In this document: piece after piece, positions 51,153 through 59,415 of the stretch
Layout: each line of letters starts with the position of its first letter
Position numbering within the stretch: position 1 is the stretch's first letter
Source of the DNA: an archaeon
GTDB lineage: Archaea; Thermoproteota; Nitrososphaeria; Nitrososphaerales; Gagatemarchaeaceae
Assembly: GCA_021819035.1 (NCBI GenBank)
Contig: JAKASL010000003.1
Coordinates: forward strand, 1-64,000
DNA length: 64,000 nucleotides
Reading direction: 5' to 3'
The notes under the pieces: model-generated
Seen by the model: the letters and a program-made list of their open reading frames with translations, nothing else
Told to the model about the DNA's origin: nothing
Databases searched by the model: none
Made by a program: the position numbers and the translations under genes

Positions 51153-52400
51153 ATGATCTCGAGAAACTACAAAACATCCGGAACAAAGAAGCCCTGGTCG
51201 ATAATCGCCATCTTGATCTTGCTCTCCGTGCCTCTGGGACTGGTTGTACACCCGGTTGGAGCTCAGCAACCATCCGTGTCCGCAAACCTGAATGCGGGTT
51301 TGGGACCGGGATATCCAGGGGATGCGAACATAACCTCTTGGGGAAACGCCTTGGTCCCCCTCATCGAGGGGTCTGCCCAATTCAAGGAACTCGCGGATGG
51401 GCTTCAGTACCATGTCGACCCTTACAGTAGCTTTGGTTATACTTGGGGAGCCACATCATCGCCAATCGAAACTGTCGTTCTCTATTCACTAGGTGGGAAC
51501 TCGGCGATAGTCGCTAATGTATATCACGACAACAATTCCATCCAAAGTTTGTACTTCGAGAACAACCTGAAATCCGGCTTCAATATGACCAATGGCAAAG
51601 CGAGCGCGAATTACGGTGGCTACTCTGCACAATATTGCACTTACGAAATTTTCGGGGTTTGCACATCGACTACGAACGTAGTCGAAGCATATGGCAATGT
51701 CCAAGTTCCCAACACAATTTCAACGTCTCTGGGGGCGAGTAAAGACGGGGCCTGTTGCGCCTTTGCTGAATGGACCGGTGTTGCGAATAACACCAACAGC
51801 AATCCCACGGCTTTCCTTACCCAAGGCGGAATCCTCTGGGCAGGCGGATATTTGACGCCCCCATCAGTGGCTAACAGCTACAACATGTCATTGTTTGTAG
51901 AGTCTTTGGGTCCAGGAGGAAGCTTTACGCCGTTGTCTCCACCAAGCTGGATAACCGGTCCAGGTCAGACAATAACGATGACGACTACCATCACAGGGAA
52001 TGCGCAGTGTGGGACAAACGGTCCAGCAGGGGACCAGTGGTCCGAAGAGTGGACTGTTGGGTCGAATTACAAGACGCAATACATTGCTTGTCGCGAAGTT
52101 GGCAGCATGACTTATGGGTGGTACATCTTCGAGTCACCTGCGAACAACTCGCAATGCACTTCTGGCTATTACGATAGTGGTAGCTACTTGTGTCAGATTC
52201 CAAAATTCTCTCAAAGCGGCAGTGCGATAAGTTTCACTGGCAACATCTGTGATCCGAGCGGTCCTTGCGAGAACATTAACATCAACTCGAACCCCATCCA
52301 GGCGTACTACGTAGACCAAAGCACTCAGAACACAAACACTGGCACGATTGCAGCCAGTGGTAATGCATGGACTGAAGGGTGGATAAGCAGCACACAATAG
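51153..52400 (+). CDS. secreted protein, candidate G1-type (eqolisin-like) peptidase
   Basis: A 415-residue exported protein: signal peptide (WSIIAILILLSVPLGLVVHPVGA, cleavage near residue 37), a putative prodomain to about residue 145, then a beta-rich domain. That domain has AEWTGVANNTNSNPTAFLTQGG, comparable to the WxGI...LLQ(T/A)G motif with the catalytic Gln of glutamic peptidases, QWSEEWTVG, and YGWYIFESP, comparable to the AEWIxE motif with the catalytic Glu. Six Cys in the second half suggest disulfides. If correct it is an acid-type secreted peptidase. The family link rests on short motifs only. Confidence 0.5.
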   Translation: MISRNYKTSGTKKPWSIIAILILLSVPLGLVVHPVGAQQPSVSANLNAGLGPGYPGDANITSWGNALVPLIEGSAQFKELADGLQYHVDPYSSFGYTWGATSSPIETVVLYSLGGNSAIVANVYHDNNSIQSLYFENNLKSGFNMTNGKASANYGGYSAQYCTYEIFGVCTSTTNVVEAYGNVQVPNTISTSLGASKDGACCAFAEWTGVANNTNSNPTAFLTQGGILWAGGYLTPPSVANSYNMSLFVESLGPGGSFTPLSPPSWITGPGQTITMTTTITGNAQCGTNGPAGDQWSEEWTVGSNYKTQYIACREVGSMTYGWYIFESPANNSQCTSGYYDSGSYLCQIPKFSQSGSAISFTGNICDPSGPCENININSNPIQAYYVDQSTQNTNTGTIAASGNAWTEGWISSTQ

Positions 52401-53220
52401 TTGTTCCGCCCCATGGTATCGAACGCAACTCACGGCAGATAATTCGTGTCCGAATTTCGAGAATCCCTTGTACCAGGGGCCATTTCAGTGGCATCCATAG
52501 CTTTCCTCCTGTTTGCTCTGTGATTCCCTTCGTGTTGAACTTTGGTCGTAGCGGAAGCGGATTCTTGGTGGCCTGTCCTCCTTTCGCGAGTCTGGATGGC
52601 GACAACTTTCACCTATTCGTTGTTCCATTTGGGAGCGTCATGCACCTTTCAAACAAGGTACCAGACTAATTTGGTCTTCGCAGGGGCAGGGGATGTCGCC
52701 ACATCTGCAATAGCTTTCGTGCTCCCAATGGGCGTAATAGTCACCTTCCTGTTTCGGCGTAACACGCGCGACTAGAGGCTGCTCGTACGATTCATGCATG
52801 CTCGTGTTATGTGACTCATTGGCGAAAGAGCGCCGAAGTATAACCCGTTACCCTGTCGAAAACCAAGGCAGCACGTATTTTTCTCCCTTGGAGTGTATCG
52901 TCTGAGTCTTATCCTCCATTTGCCAATTGGAGCCCAATCCTCTCCCCCCTCCCTGGCGAGCCTGCACCAGCCGACACCCCCCGAGCGAGCGGAGCGAGCG
53001 AGGGCCCCGCTTCGAGGCGGGGTGAGGGCGAAGGACGAGCGGAGGAGCAAAGAGGGGGGAGGGAGCCCCGTAGCGAAGCGGAGGGGCGGAAGGCCGTGAG
53101 GAGCGAAGGAGCGAAGCGACAGAGCGACGGACACGGCGAGCGAAGCGAGGGGGTGAATTTGCTCCGAAGCGAAGTCCGAGCCCGAAGGGTGTAGGCTGGT
53201 GCGGGCGAGCCTTCATCCGG
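52401..53220. other. 820 bases without a clear gene; decayed coding text and a repeat-rich block
   Basis: 52401-52775 contains short hydrophobic stretches in shifting frames (VASIAFLLFAL then stop; IAFVLPMGVIVTFLFRR then stop), looking like the worn C-terminal parts of exported proteins. 52955-53211 is a purine-rich block of GAGCGAAG-type repeats framed by an inverted repeat. Nothing else is recognised. Confidence 0.4.
52955..53211. repeat. purine-rich GAGCGAAG block bounded by 25-bp inverted repeats
   Basis: The left arm (52955-52979, core CCTGCACCAGCCGACACC) and right arm (53187-53211, core GGTGTAGGCTGGTGCGGG) match at 21 of 25 positions when inverted. Between them the plus strand is almost all purine plus C, built from variants of GAGCGA and AAGCGA. 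The right arm ends 10 bases before the integrase stop codon. It may be a small mobile or recombination-related element. Confidence 0.5.
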
Positions 53221-54510
53221 TCAGAAGGGAACCTTGACTATCGCCTCACTGTCCGGCAATGAGGCGACGTATTCGTATCCCTGACCGATGTACGACTTTA
53301 CATCTTGGATTGGTATGACCTTCTGCCTGGAACCGTTGTTAGCCATCATTCCAGCGAGTCTCTGCCTTACCAGGCTTTGAAGCTCCTCGTTGCTCATCTC
53401 GTCCAGGTTCATCTTCTCGATATCCTCCTTCTGGAAGCCCGCCACAAGTAAGAACTGCTCGTTGAAGGTGTGCTTGATCTGCTCCTCGTTCGCAGACTCT
53501 GCCTTAGTAGATAGAAGTGGCTCGCACTTCCCGTAAGCCTCCCTCATCTCCTCTATCATGGTGGGTGGGAGCCTGCCTTTGTTGGTCGAATACCTGGCCT
53601 CTATGTCCCCTTTGTGCCCCATCAGGAATTGAAGATACGGGTGGGAGATCAGGCCCTTCGACTCGGCGATGATCATCCCCGTGTCGCAATAGGCTCTGAG
53701 GACATATGGCCTCCACGAGAAACCCGCTTTCACAATCGCCTCCTTGATGTCCCTCGTTACCAGGGCGGTTCTCAAGAACTGGTTCTTCTTCACGCCTCTC
53801 GGGTCGAATGCAAGAAGCGGGCTCTGGGGCGTAAGCTTCTCTCCTGATTTTGCCCTTTCCTGAATGTACTCTTGGATGTAGGTGATAGCTTCGCTCCCCA
53901 CGAACGTGAAGTATGGATGCCTAGCCTTACTCAAGGCTCGTCTCACAAGGAGAATTGCAGGACCCTTCTCAAATCCGATGCCACGGCTAGATATCTTCGC
54001 CTCCGTGAAGTCTCCCAGCCTAATCCCGTCAGTTCCCAAGTAATCGCCTAGACTCTCAGGCCTCAAACCGCTGAACGCTAATGATGCGATGGATACCCTT
54101 CCTCGTGGAGACGCCATCCTGACAATTCTTGAGAGTTCATCCTTGCTCGGAACCCTCTCGTTGGCGATTGTGGGTGTATCCGAGCTCCCTTTGATGTTCA
54201 CTTTGAGCTTTGCGTCCAGATTGTTGTAGGAAGTCCAAGATAGGATTACCTTCTTGAATCGCTCGATGTAGGAGCCTGCCTTGCCGTCTTTCTCCATCCT
54301 CCTGACGAAGTCAGTAAAGCCGTCCCGGAAATTCTTGGATGGTGCCTCCTTTAGGATTGTCTTTGGGGTCGTCTTCAGGAGGCCGCAGTACAGCCCTAGA
54401 GTTCTGAGGTAGACGGTCGCGGTTATGACAGACTTCGCTTCGAGGTTCTCGTACCATCTCCTGACGTCCTGATCTTCGAGGAGGTGCTTGTACTTGCTTC
54501 CGGCTGGCAT
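53221..54510 (-). CDS. archaeal tyrosine recombinase (integrase)
   Basis: A 429-residue phage-integrase-fold recombinase. Box I Arg is in LAFSGLRPESLG (about residue 149); box II is the archaeal type VLRAYCDTGM (about 270) with GHKGDIEARYSTNKG, supplying the His and the nucleophile Tyr (about 297-307). The C-terminal 100 residues form a helical tail ending VASLPDSEAIVKVPF. Its ATG is leaderless relative to a TATA box at 54534-54542. It is intact and probably moves or moved the surrounding island; att-like repeat copy 6 lies 50 bases beyond its start. Confidence 0.85.
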   Translation of the reverse strand: MPAGSKYKHLLEDQDVRRWYENLEAKSVITATVYLRTLGLYCGLLKTTPKTILKEAPSKNFRDGFTDFVRRMEKDGKAGSYIERFKKVILSWTSYNNLDAKLKVNIKGSSDTPTIANERVPSKDELSRIVRMASPRGRVSIASLAFSGLRPESLGDYLGTDGIRLGDFTEAKISSRGIGFEKGPAILLVRRALSKARHPYFTFVGSEAITYIQEYIQERAKSGEKLTPQSPLLAFDPRGVKKNQFLRTALVTRDIKEAIVKAGFSWRPYVLRAYCDTGMIIAESKGLISHPYLQFLMGHKGDIEARYSTNKGRLPPTMIEEMREAYGKCEPLLSTKAESANEEQIKHTFNEQFLLVAGFQKEDIEKMNLDEMSNEELQSLVRQRLAGMMANNGSRQKVIPIQDVKSYIGQGYEYVASLPDSEAIVKVPF

Positions 54511-54524
54511 AACTATGTGTTATG
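54508..54524. promoter_or_regulatory. operator-like palindrome at the integrase start
   Basis: CATAACTATGTGTTATG has 6-base inverted arms, the left one covering the integrase ATG. It lies between the TATA box (TTTATTA on the minus strand, about 54534-54540) and the start codon, so a bound protein would block initiation. Confidence 0.5.
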
Positions 54525-54561
54525 AAGGCGTTCTAATAAAGGATTCTCTTAATAGTCTAAG

Positions 54562-54582
54562 TGGGCCGGAAGGGATTCAAAC
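54562..54582. repeat. att-like repeat copy 6
   Basis: TGGGCCGGAAGGGATTCAAA. Minus-strand reading resembles a tRNA 3' end (T-loop TTTGAAT then CCC and CCGGCCCA). It is immediately upstream of the integrase gene, the expected place for an attachment site. Confidence 0.5.
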
Positions 54583-54740
54583 TCCACAGGGTCTCCTTTT
54601 CTCGGCCCGGAATTCATTTACGGGTCCCAGTGAGTTCGTCCCCTTTGAGCATACCATGGTAATGCTTTGGTGCGGATAGGACCTAGGTGGGCTACCGTGC
54701 GACGTGACAACTTGGGCCCCGTGTTTCCGACTAGACTGGC

Positions 54741-55235
54741 CTATTGTCTTGCATCAGGCAGAATGATTTTCCTTCGTCTAGCGAAGACAGACAACAAGGC
54801 TACCCCAGTGAGACCGACAACGAAGACTGCCGCGCCGGATAGAGCTTGGTCGGGAGGCGTCCCTCCTTCAGTCAAGGAATAAGTGACTGCTGGAGCCGTG
54901 CCTGCCCTCGTTAGGAATCCGATCTCGTAGTACCCCCGCGTAGGAATGGCGAAAGTCACGATGTCTTTCTGAACGACCGAAACGTTGACTATCGGAGGCA
55001 AGCTCGTCAGATTCGCGTTTAGCTGGGAGACGATGAGAAACGAGCTTCCGTTGAGCGATGCTACGCTAACCGAGGCAGTCGTTGGTACGAGGAGGTAGAT
55101 GCTCGGCGAGATGTTTGGCGGAGCCTCGGCAGGGCTGGTGGTACCAGCGGTTCCCCCTCCGGTGAGTTGCGACCCTATCAGCAGGCCGAACCCCACAATG
55201 GCTACGGCCGTCATGGCCCTCGTCCTGATCTTCAA
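54741..55235 (-). CDS. exported protein with C-terminal membrane anchor
   Basis: A 164-residue protein with an N-terminal hydrophobic segment (AMTAVAIVGFGLLIGSQL), an external beta-rich domain (ASVSVASLNGSSFLIVSQL) and a C-terminal anchor AAVFVVGLTGVALLSVFARRR. It overlaps the permease gene by 4 bases and is the last gene of the ABC cassette. Confidence 0.65.
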   Translation of the reverse strand: MKIRTRAMTAVAIVGFGLLIGSQLTGGGTAGTTSPAEAPPNISPSIYLLVPTTASVSVASLNGSSFLIVSQLNANLTSLPPIVNVSVVQKDIVTFAIPTRGYYEIGFLTRAGTAPAVTYSLTEGGTPPDQALSGAAVFVVGLTGVALLSVFARRRKIILPDARQ

Positions 55236-56020
55236 TCCAGGTCGGCCCTCACAAAAAGAACCACGCTAACTAGAAAGAGGACAACAGCGCCGACTGCTCT
55301 GTAGATGAGCACGAGATAATCGGTCGTAGTCGGGGCAGACGCCAGAGCCTGGGATGCTGGCCTGTACAGCAACTCAAAGGTGTAGGTTGACAGGCCGTTG
55401 GCGAAGAGGTAGTCTCCGTATCCCAGGTGCAAAAAGTCTGGAATCGTTGCGGACCCGAGTGGAAAGTAACCTGCGCTGAGCAGAGTGAAGACGAGGAATG
55501 TGAGCAAAGAAATGGTGGTCCTCCTCAGCCCGAAGGAGATGGCCATCACCAACGAGTTGAGGAAGGCGAGGAGCACGAGCTGCTCCCCGACCATAAAGAG
55601 GAAGGCGAAGCTCGGGCCCTCCCCCCAGATGGTATATGCACCCAAGTTGGGGAAGTATCCGAGATAGAGGAAGAACGCGATGAAGTCGAAGATGAGGGCG
55701 AACACGGCGAAGACCACAAAGACCGAAGTCCACTTTAGCAGCACGTACTTCGCCCTAGAGACACGGAGGGAGAGGAACTGCTGTGCCACCTGGCCCCTCT
55801 CAAGAGCAAAGGAGTAGCTCATGGCACCTCCTATCGCAACAAACATCAGAATCAATATAATCAGTTTCCAGGTAAGTTCGGCGAACACAATCGTGGTGTC
55901 CAAACCAAGAGAGTAGAGGGATGATACTAATACTACGCCAATAAAGAGGACGAGTTCAGGGAAAGGCTCCACGAAGTCGTTCTTGTAGGTCCATCTGAGG
56001 ACTTTTCGGAAGTCACCCAG
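55232..56020 (-). CDS. ABC-2 type permease, start codon uncertain
   Basis: About 262 residues with six membrane segments, of the ABC-2 permease type (ELVLFIGVVLVSSLYSLG, LTWKLIILILMFVAIGGAMSY, SRAKYVLLKWTSVFVVFAVFA, LFLVSVVLFVRADLD). Conserved-looking text FRKVLRWTYKNDFVEPFPE lies upstream of the first GTG (55972). The frame continues to an ATG at 56068 that overlaps the ATPase stop, but is broken by TAA at 56030-56032. CTG 56020, downstream of GGAGGT at 56032-56037, is my best guess for the start. Confidence 0.7.
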   Translation of the reverse strand: MGDFRKVLRWTYKNDFVEPFPELVLFIGVVLVSSLYSLGLDTTIVFAELTWKLIILILMFVAIGGAMSYSFALERGQVAQQFLSLRVSRAKYVLLKWTSVFVVFAVFALIFDFIAFFLYLGYFPNLGAYTIWGEGPSFAFLFMVGEQLVLLAFLNSLVMAISFGLRRTTISLLTFLVFTLLSAGYFPLGSATIPDFLHLGYGDYLFANGLSTYTFELLYRPASQALASAPTTTDYLVLIYRAVGAVVLFLVSVVLFVRADLD

Positions 56021-56064
56021 TTCCTGTCGTTACCTCCATTTGATATTTCCTACCCTGTCCCGTT

Positions 56065-56970
56065 TCATGCAATTGCCTCGGCATAGAGTTCGCTGGCTGA
56101 CTTCGGCTTCACCTGGATGGAACGCACCTCGGCGCCGACGGCGACAGCGATCTTGTGTACGACATCGACATCGGTTGATCCTCTTGTCTCCAACTCTGCA
56201 TGGCCGTCGCGGACTTCGGCCCTGACGGCCACGCCTGAGCGCAGGGCCTCGGCGGCCAAGAGTGAAGAGTAGTCTGACTCGACTATTAACCTCGCAGAGC
56301 CGGCAGAGAGGTCCTTGATCATCCCTGACATCACGACTTTGCCAAGTCGCATGACGCACATCCAGTCTGCGACATCCTCGAAGTCTGCCGGTGTGTGGGA
56401 GGCGATGATGAACGACGTGCCTCCTCCTGCCAGCTCCCCTATCAAACCGGAGACGGACCTCCTTGTCGGTGCGTCCAGGTTAGCCGTTGGCTCATCCCAG
56501 AGGACTACCTCAGGCCTCGATATGATTGATGTCCCCAGGCCCATCTTCTGGGTCATCCCGCTCGAGTACCCGCCTATGGCCTTGTGGAGAAAGGCGATCA
56601 TGTCTAGCCTCTGGGCAATCTTCCCGGCCCAATCGGCGTCCCTCTTGGAAGATGCCCATTCAAGCAACTCGACCCCATCTAGATAAGCCGGATAGCCTGG
56701 CTTGTCAAGCATGAAACCCATTCTTGCCCTCGCGGCTTCGACCCCTCTTCGCCATCCCCTCCTGTCGCTAGAACGCAACTCTTTAGTTCCGAGGGTCAGA
56801 GTACCCTTCTGTGGATAGGTCACCCCTGCGATGACGTTGATGAGCGTGCTCTTGCCAGAGCCGTTGGTCCCAAGGACCAGGTTGACACGTCCGCGGAAGT
56901 CGAGCGATACATCGTCCAGAGCCAAAGTTGACCCGAATTTCTTCGTAATGCTCCTCACAGAAATTTGCAT
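56065..56970 (-). CDS. ABC transporter ATP-binding protein
   Basis: A 301-residue ATPase: Walker A LGTNGSGKSTLINV (about 34-47), signature YSSGMTQKMGLG (about 134-145), Walker B VVLWDEPTANL (about 155-165), switch His in IIASHTPADF. The C-terminal 80 residues are typical of drug/peptide-export or immunity-type ATPases. It pairs with the permease next to it and follows two exported-protein genes in the same orientation, suggesting export of, or protection against, one of their products (inference). Confidence 0.88.
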   Translation of the reverse strand: MQISVRSITKKFGSTLALDDVSLDFRGRVNLVLGTNGSGKSTLINVIAGVTYPQKGTLTLGTKELRSSDRRGWRRGVEAARARMGFMLDKPGYPAYLDGVELLEWASSKRDADWAGKIAQRLDMIAFLHKAIGGYSSGMTQKMGLGTSIISRPEVVLWDEPTANLDAPTRRSVSGLIGELAGGGTSFIIASHTPADFEDVADWMCVMRLGKVVMSGMIKDLSAGSARLIVESDYSSLLAAEALRSGVAVRAEVRDGHAELETRGSTDVDVVHKIAVAVGAEVRSIQVKPKSASELYAEAIA

Positions 56971-56984
56971 TGTTGTAATCCTCG

Positions 56985-58064
56985 CTATACCTTGGATTTC
57001 CTGACCTTCAAAATCGCCAGTGCAGAGATCGCTCCTGCCGAGACCACAATAAGCGCGACGGTATAGTAGAACAAATCTGGGTTCGAATTAGGCTGGGTTT
57101 GGCTTTCTACAGGGGCCAAAAGAATGTTTGTAGAAGTGAGCACGAACGACGCATCCCCAGTGTAGAAGAAATCACCTAGCGCCGTTCCAAAGGATACATA
57201 CCTGCAATCTGATAGCCCTCCGTTCTTGACGTTACATACTGTCTGCCGTATCGGGTATTCTGGTCCGCTCATGTAAAGAGCAAGGCCAGTGTAGTAGTCA
57301 TAGTAGCCCGAGGGTCCCAGGCCGGAAACCTCGTTCGGATGGTTCAAGTTAACTAAACTGATGTTCTCCCAGGCATACCGGTAATTTGAAGGGGAGTATC
57401 CTAGAGTGGTGGGAGTAACAAAGTAGGTGTTGTAAGGAGGCTGGACCTCTGACCCCGAGACATATATGGGGGTGCCGCCGAACGAGGTCTTGGGAGACGC
57501 GCTGATGTTTCCGACACTGTCGATTCTTGAACCTCCGACGAACACCGACCCCAAGTAGAGTTGTCCCTGAACCAGCAATGGCGGTGCCCAGAAATTGAGC
57601 CTTCCCTGCGGCTGTCCGTCAACATAGGACTCTCCGTTAGTAACGTTCACCGAGACTCGGACCGAATTGTGGAAATTGAATGTCGTGCACAACGTTTGAC
57701 CATCACTGTATTCGCATCCAGACGACTCGAAGGAGACGTTCAATTCGGCCATCTCTCCAGTCCGACTCAAGACGGTCCATGTCATGTTGGCGGTGCCGGT
57801 CGCAGGGGGCCAAGCTTCGGTATGGAGGCTCGAAGGAGGAGGAGCCACACCAAGTAGAACTGTCCCGTTGTTCAGCACGTGTGCAGGTGGTTCTCCCACA
57901 GACGAATACTGATAGGTGGCGAAAGCGCCGGGAACCAACCATGGATATCCCGAGGCATTAACAACTGTAGCACCGTAAGTCAGGTTAGGAATAATAGATA
58001 ATCCGAGGAGAAACGAAACAACAAAAATGAAGGATAGCATCCGAGGTCGAACCGTGGAGGCCAA
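56985..58064 (-). CDS. large exported glycoprotein with C-terminal anchor
   Basis: A 359-residue protein with a signal peptide (MLSFIFVVSFLLGLSIIPNLTYG), a long external part rich in Asn-x-Ser/Thr sequons and Tyr, and a C-terminal anchor (LFYYTVALIVVSAGAISALAIL) ending KVRKSKV. No domain is recognised. It lies 14 bases before the ATPase gene and 3 bases after the small exported protein gene, so all belong to one operon. Confidence 0.65.
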   Translation of the reverse strand: MASTVRPRMLSFIFVVSFLLGLSIIPNLTYGATVVNASGYPWLVPGAFATYQYSSVGEPPAHVLNNGTVLLGVAPPPSSLHTEAWPPATGTANMTWTVLSRTGEMAELNVSFESSGCEYSDGQTLCTTFNFHNSVRVSVNVTNGESYVDGQPQGRLNFWAPPLLVQGQLYLGSVFVGGSRIDSVGNISASPKTSFGGTPIYVSGSEVQPPYNTYFVTPTTLGYSPSNYRYAWENISLVNLNHPNEVSGLGPSGYYDYYTGLALYMSGPEYPIRQTVCNVKNGGLSDCRYVSFGTALGDFFYTGDASFVLTSTNILLAPVESQTQPNSNPDLFYYTVALIVVSAGAISALAILKVRKSKV

Positions 58065-58067
58065 CTC

Positions 58068-58547
58068 TCAGGGCGCCGAGGCGCTTGTGCTGGCTACACA
58101 TGTGCTGCTAGAGCCGGGACAGTTGCCGCTCCACGCGTATTCGTCTACAGTGACGCCACCGCTGTGAGCAGTGAAGCTGTAAGATCCCGTTGTATTGAGA
58201 GAGAAGTTGTACGAGTATTCCCCATAACAGACTGTGCTGTAGACGGCCTGGCCCCCTTGGAAGTCGTTCACGTTAGTAAGTGATTCCCCAGTGCCACATA
58301 TCGTTAGTGTCCCACTGGTAGTGTATGTCCGGCCCGACGAAGCGTACCATTCTACCTGACTCGAAGTATTTGTAGCACAGGTATACGCAAACGCTTTGAC
58401 GGTCATTGATCCGTCGCTGCTGGTATTGGAGGTGCTTTGATACAGAAAACAGGAATTAGGAGATGATGACGCGGCCAAGGCCAGAGGCATCGACGCAATG
58501 AAGGCAAACGCAGCACACAAAGCAAGCGCTAGGAGTTTTCTTTGCAT
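58068..58547 (-). CDS. small exported Cys-containing protein
   Basis: A 159-residue protein with a clear signal peptide (KLLALALCAAFAFIASMPLALA, cleavage about residue 26). The mature part is beta-rich, Ser/Thr-heavy and has seven Cys (CFLYQ, YTC, TICGTG, TVCYG, GNCPG, TCVAS), probably disulfides. No membrane anchor. First gene of the ABC cassette operon with its own TATA box; a secreted effector or toxin is possible but not shown. Confidence 0.6.
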   Translation of the reverse strand: MQRKLLALALCAAFAFIASMPLALAASSSPNSCFLYQSTSNTSSDGSMTVKAFAYTCATNTSSQVEWYASSGRTYTTSGTLTICGTGESLTNVNDFQGGQAVYSTVCYGEYSYNFSLNTTGSYSFTAHSGGVTVDEYAWSGNCPGSSSTCVASTSASAP

Positions 58548-58570
58548 CGTACTGCTGTAGTTTCGCTTCG

Positions 58571-58580
58571 GAATATATTA
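58571..58580 (-). promoter_or_regulatory. TATA box of the ABC/exported-protein operon
   Basis: TAATATATTC on the minus strand; predicted transcription start next to the ATG at 58547, giving a leaderless mRNA. Confidence 0.55.
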
Positions 58581-58591
58581 CTGACGCAGCT

Positions 58592-59212
58592 TTAGTACGT
58601 ATCAAATGTACGTCGTTCTGGTTCTCGAATAGATATCTCGGTCAGGCGAGTATCGTCCTCTGGCTGAAATAACCCAATGGTTCTCGAGCCGCTTTCCAAA
58701 AACAGCTTCCCTTTGGCTGTCAGAATATACTTCCTCCCCTCTCGTGAGGAGTCGACCCCGACCAGGCTAGCGGTAATCATCTGTTCGAGGCATATCTTGG
58801 CTGTGCTGAAGTTGACCCTAGTGAGGAGGGCCAAGTCAGTGACAGCTAGTGGTCCGGCGCTAAGCTGCTTTGCAATCTCAATACATATCAGCATGCGTGA
58901 CCTTCGCAATCGATAGTCTTCATACAGAACTCCTTCAGACTCTTCGCTAATCGCCTGTCTAAGCTGTTGAAATCCACCATCACTGGAATGGTAGCCCACG
59001 GGTTCTGTGTTCGTAGCCGTGAACACAATCTGCGGGAGCGTTCTACTTTGCGAGGTCTGCACACTTGCAAATGTACTCATGCTGTCTTGGTTTGAAGGCT
59101 GTACCAATTGTGTAATGGGGATGGTGCTTCCCGCAAGACCGATCACGGCGAACAATTCAAGAGACAGTGAAAGAAGCCTGACGATGTCGTCTGACCTAGT
59201 TCTTCGCTTCAA
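58592..59212 (-). CDS. membrane-anchored winged-helix regulator
   Basis: A 206-residue protein with one N-terminal membrane segment (IVRLLSLSLELFAVIGLAGS), an external region (residues 30-75), and a cytoplasmic wHTH at residues 105-180 (MLICIEIAKQLSAGPLAVTD, NFSTAKICLEQMITASLVG). TTG at 59212 is the likely start. It lies directly upstream of, and in the same direction as, the ABC cassette, which it may control. A TTATAGC element around 59255 could be its TATA box. Confidence 0.65.
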   Translation of the reverse strand: MKRRTRSDDIVRLLSLSLELFAVIGLAGSTIPITQLVQPSNQDSMSTFASVQTSQSRTLPQIVFTATNTEPVGYHSSDGGFQQLRQAISEESEGVLYEDYRLRRSRMLICIEIAKQLSAGPLAVTDLALLTRVNFSTAKICLEQMITASLVGVDSSREGRKYILTAKGKLFLESGSRTIGLFQPEDDTRLTEISIREPERRTFDTY

Positions 59213-59415
59213 GCGACGGTCGTTTATTCTGTGACCAAACCCACTTTTTACTGTTGCTATAATCGCGGGTGTGGGACAAAACTCGTCTCGTCATCCTCTC
59301 CTGATGTGTGCATCTTCGGTTATTCAACTGCTGCATCATGAAACGGACGCAATCTTGTCGGCACGCCCGCACCTCCAGGATTAAGTCTGGATCTCCTTCT
59401 CCCCTTCCGTCTGGC

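Noticed and set aside
52772-53216. Minus-strand Pro/Ser/Arg-rich frames in the repeat block
   Set aside because: They are translations of the GAGCGA-type purine-rich repeat and have no protein character.
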